From Lineus longissimus (lineage: Eukaryota; Nemertea; Pilidiophora; Heteronemertea; Lineidae): a stretch of DNA of 64,000 bases. Positions 60,660 through 64,000 of this stretch are shown one piece after another (within the stretch, counting starts at the first letter, position 1; the number at the start of each line of letters is the position of its first letter). The DNA lies in NCBI RefSeq assembly GCF_910592395.1, contig NC_088316.1, positions 18,166,001 to 18,230,000 on the forward strand, given 5' to 3'. The translations under genes were made by a program, and so were the position numbers. A model generated the notes under the pieces. The model did no database searches, had not been told where the DNA came from, and was given only the letters and a program-made list of their open reading frames with translations.

Positions 60660-61010
60660 AACACCTTCAGCGCCGAACCACGTAGATCTACGTGGCCCAA
60701 ATCTCCCTTCTTTGAGCTGGTTATCGGAGTCTCATGGACTTCATAACATAACATAACATGAAAGAACTACGCCATTGCCATCTTCAGGGCAAGGTAGGAA
60801 CTGAGAAGACCAAACGGTCATTTCAGTTCCTACCTTGCCCTGAAGATGGCGTAGTTCTTTCATGAAGTCATTTGAAGTTCTGAACTACGCCATCGCCATC
60901 TTCAGGGTATGGTAGAAACTGTGAAAAGACCGTTTGGTTCCTACCTTGCCCTGAAGATGGCAATGGCGTAGTTCTCTCATGAAGTCCATGAGACTCCGGT
61001 GCAGCGTCTC
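60660..61010 (-). repeat. inverted relative of the 55870-56350 array
   Basis: It contains CCACGTAGATCTACGTGG at 60678-60695, 'gagctggttatcggagtctc', and alternating orientations of 'cttgccctgaagatgg' (60778-60975). The block includes short inverted copies facing each other, so it can form hairpins. Confidence 0.8.
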
Positions 61011-61029
61011 CAAGGAATTCTATTTTTAG

Positions 61030-61195
61030 AGTCCAATGGGGGGGGGGGGGGTTAGGGGGCCTTCCCCCAATGTACTGGCTAAAACCTGTCACTTTCAGAG
61101 AACGGGGGAGGGGGTTTGGGGGACTCATCCCCCAATGTACTGGCTAAATATGTCAGAAGGACGGGGGTTGGGGGGGCGGGGGGACTCCCCCATGT
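61030..61195 (+). repeat. G-rich tandem repeat, period about 64 bp
   Basis: CCCCCAATGTACTGGCTAAA occurs at 61067 and 61131, each preceded by a dense G-run, with a third partial unit after. It lies about 200 bases upstream of FIP1L1 and could form G-quadruplexes on the + strand. Confidence 0.75.
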
Positions 61196-61377
61196 CAAAC
61201 AGTTGTGTGAGTTCACTAGAGCTTGCTCTTTACATATTAGCTAACAAAATTAATTCGACAAGTTTTAGCTGCCTAAAATTTTAATGCTGATGGGGGTCCA
61301 AGTTCGACCAGATTGGTCTGTTTCAGTACACTTCCTGACTTCGGCAGATGAAAACAGATGTTTATAAAAAAAAAAAA

Positions 61378-64000
61378 ATGGCGACCGAAATTGAGGACGA
61401 CGAAGCTTGGCTTTATGGAGGTTAATATTCGTGTTAATAGCCGCTTTATTCGTGGTTGATCAGCGCAAATCAAAAGATGAAATGAAAAGGAATGTTTACA
61501 ACCCAACATAAATTATATCGGAGCTTGCAAAATGTCATCGTTGGGCTCATGATCTCCCTCGGAAAAAGTGCCAAAAATTGCAGGCATGCAGTGATGCACG
61601 CATTGGTCATTACCACTGATTTGTACACTACAGGGTGTCCCAAATATTTATCTTCAACTTTCTTGGAGGAAATGATAGGGCTTCCCAATACTACAAGAGC
61701 CTTGTGATGTTAGACAACATCTCCCTTATCTTACACCCAAATGTCATGAAACTTTCAGGAAGTGTGTTTTGGTGTACTTATTTCGTTCATGGCTACTGCA
61801 TTGATATGATATCCATCTTGTCATCCATTCCAATTTCCAGATTCCAAGAAAGATGAAGAAGATGAAGTAGAACCGGCTGTGCCAGGGTGAGTCCCACTGG
61901 AGTCTATTCACTTAGTCTTTATGTGGACACTCAGTAATTTTTTTCATCTCAAATAGTATTAAAGAAGTATTGTCATGTTTGTCAGCTTCTCTTAGTCAAT
62001 ACAAAGTCTTTTTGATCTCTTTCAGTACGGCTGACAGTAGGCTGTCTGCAGATGCTCCTGAATTTGAGCCTAAAGAAAAGTCGCCAGATGATACAGAGGG
62101 TGGTGAGCAGGTAGGTGTATTGCTTCTGCAGAAGTAAAATGAAATTAGTCCTTCTTATGAAAACTTTGGCTGTAGTGTAAACTAAAATTCCTCAAGTAAC
62201 TTATTTATCATAACTTTGGTTCTTCAGAGTGGTGATGAGCATGCTCCTGAAGCAGAGGAGGGTATGGAAGAAGAGGCACCTGAGGGGGAAGAACAAGAAG
62301 AGGAGGAAGATGAGGACTCTGATGATGATGTGCAGATTACAATCGGAGATATCAAAAGTGGCCCAGTCGAGTAAGAAGGCTAAAATACTAAAGTACTGAT
62401 GTACAAATTTCAATTGAATAAGTAGAATGTGGCCCTGTTTAGTTGGTGAAATGACAAAGGCAACCAAAATGAACACTTAGTTAGTAGTTTCTGAATCATC
62501 AGTGACTTTCAATTTTTATGCCTTTTTTGTTTCAGTGCTCCTGCAAGGTTTAAAGCAGGTGCTGCATACCAGAGAACTGCATCGGTTGTCGGTAAGTTAC
62601 TCTTGAAAGAACCCTAAATCATATAAACCTCTTTTATGGAGAAGTGGGCAAGCAGTGGATGACATTATCCTCGTTTAAAATTCAGATCTATCAATTTTCT
62701 TCTCACTTCAGCTGCCGCAGCTAAGAAACCATCAGATGGAAAAGGCGTTGATGTGGATACTCCTGGTGCCATAAATGGCGTCCAAATCTACGAGTTTGAC
62801 CTTGAGACAATTCAGGAGAAGCCATGGCTGAAACCAGGTGCTGATTTGACAGATTATTTCAACTATGGATTCAATGAAGAAACATGGAAAAAATATTGTG
62901 AAAAACAGAAAAGTGTTCGCTTAGAATACAATCCGGGTAGTTTGCAAAAGCCATTAATATACGTAAGTACTAGGTAGTGAATGAGCACTTTTAGAATGCT
63001 TCAAGTCGTCATCTGGTACATCAGTCTGGTACATGTATTTGCATTGTTCGGCGTCTGCGTGGTTTGCCATTTGTTTACTTTGTGGTTTCTGGACTATGAC
63101 GGATCCCAGTTTTGGTATGTACTTCGTGTATGATGGGGTTGACTAGACTAGGTCCGGTTTACTCCAGCCGCCTAGGTTGTGGTCTTGAAATTGCTTTCCT
63201 CAAACTGACGGGCGAACTGTTTCTCCAATCAAGCCCTTTCTATTATAGTCCTCTTTTTCAGAATACACATTCAGCGACTGGCCAGCCTCATCACAGTTAT
63301 GAATCACGGACGGTTACAACTGTACAGACGGATGAAAACAAGAATCCTAATAACAGTGTAGTTACCGTAACAGGTAGGTGCAGTCTAATCATCGAGTTGA
63401 AATACGGCTGAAATTGAGCTATATGATAGACGTCCTTGTTGACACATCAATCTCAAATCAAATCTTCAATGTGTAAGCAGCAATTTTGTTCTCTTCAAAG
63501 TAGTCTTTCACAACGCCTCTCCAATCTTTCAACCACATTTTTGTACCTTCAGTTCCAAGAAAGGAAGAGCAACAACAATGGCGAGCTGCACCACCACCAC
63601 GGCGTAAATTTTCTGGTACGATAGATGTAATAGGATCAACAGAGAGAGATTCACGGAGGCCACAAAATTATTCAAATATACCTGTGGCTGGCAGTGGGGG
63701 CAATGACTAGTAAGTATGGAACATACAGCTTGTTTGGACTTGTTTTCAGTCAGTGTTGTGTGGTTTGCACAGACCTTGAAAAGGTTAGGTACAGGTCTTG
63801 CTGCATGATATACAGCGATTTATCAAAATTCACTGGTCTTGATACTAAACACTCCTGCGAATTACAAATCATGAATCTGTTTTTCTCTCTCTTTCAGTAA
63901 TTCCCAGTCCTATGGAGCCCCGGCCAGTACCATTCCATCACATTCTGCTCCACCTCCTCAGCCTAACTTTAGTGCACCGCCCCCAATGATGCATCAGGCT
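61378..64000 (+). CDS. FIP1L1: pre-mRNA 3'-end-processing factor FIP1, 5' part (runs past window end)
   Basis: Subunit of CPSF that bridges poly(A) polymerase, CstF and U-rich RNA in mRNA cleavage and polyadenylation. Exons: 61378-61420, 61841-61886, 62026-62110, 62228-62370, 62536-62591, 62712-62962, 63262-63373, 63553-63709, 63898-64000+. All phases agree; 332 residues are visible. The start [14 protein letters not shown] matches the EEEEWLYGG region of human FIP1L1. An acidic stretch follows, then [15 protein letters not shown], like human VHVTIGDIKTG. The FIP1 core lies at about 147-195: [20 protein letters not shown], then [18 protein letters not shown], then [17 protein letters not shown] corresponds to the conserved LPGAIDVIG. 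The last visible exon is Pro-rich. The Arg-rich C-terminus of the vertebrate protein would be downstream. The ATG sits in AAAATGGCGACC, resembling a TISU-type short-leader start. Confidence 0.96.

Overview
The window is nuclear DNA of a bilaterian animal, most likely a marine lophotrochozoan such as a mollusc, brachiopod or annelid. All genes are split by GT-AG introns and none is prokaryotic. The proteins are close to vertebrate orthologues. Several repeats resemble types I associate with bivalve-like genomes, including ACGG-rich tails, GGCCGCCTGGCGGCC palindromes and a 'gtgaccttgaaaa' family. The phylum is an inference.

Layout. (1) 1-21170, + strand: the 3' half of dachshund (dac/DACH). Seven exons are spread over 18 kb of introns that hold two minisatellites. 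(2) 21170-23590: intergenic, repeat-rich, with a complete-looking MITE. (3) 23590-39000, - strand: a Krueppel-like factor of the KLF3/8/12 group with eight coding exons, a CtBP-binding PVDLS motif and three C2H2 fingers. It also has an extra 32-residue C2C2 exon that I do not know from vertebrate KLFs. (4) 40190-48000, - strand: complete NFXL1, 17 coding exons, RING plus NFX1-type fingers and a C-terminal membrane helix. (5) 48915-55730, + strand: complete UBE3A (E6AP), 11 coding exons, AZUL zinc finger plus HECT ligase. It is head-to-head with NFXL1. (6) 57170-58710, - strand: complete MTIF3, the mitochondrial initiation factor IF-3. (7) 61378-64000, + strand: the 5' part of FIP1L1, a cleavage/polyadenylation factor, running off the window.

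I built each exon model by hand by joining splice sites in phase. Every junction kept the frame. The four complete CDS models are all multiples of three: KLF 576 aa, NFXL1 888 aa, UBE3A 970 aa and MTIF3 254 aa.

The genes do not form a single pathway. dac and KLF are developmental transcription regulators. NFXL1 and UBE3A have RING/HECT architectures typical of ubiquitin ligases. MTIF3 serves mitochondrial translation and FIP1L1 serves mRNA 3'-end formation. Their order is nevertheless notable: human DACH1 and KLF12 are neighbours on 13q, and human KLF3, NFXL1 and FIP1L1 all lie on chromosome 4, so this stretch looks like an old linkage group. The rest of the sequence is introns, UTRs and many non-autonomous elements, foldbacks and tandem repeats, described one by one.
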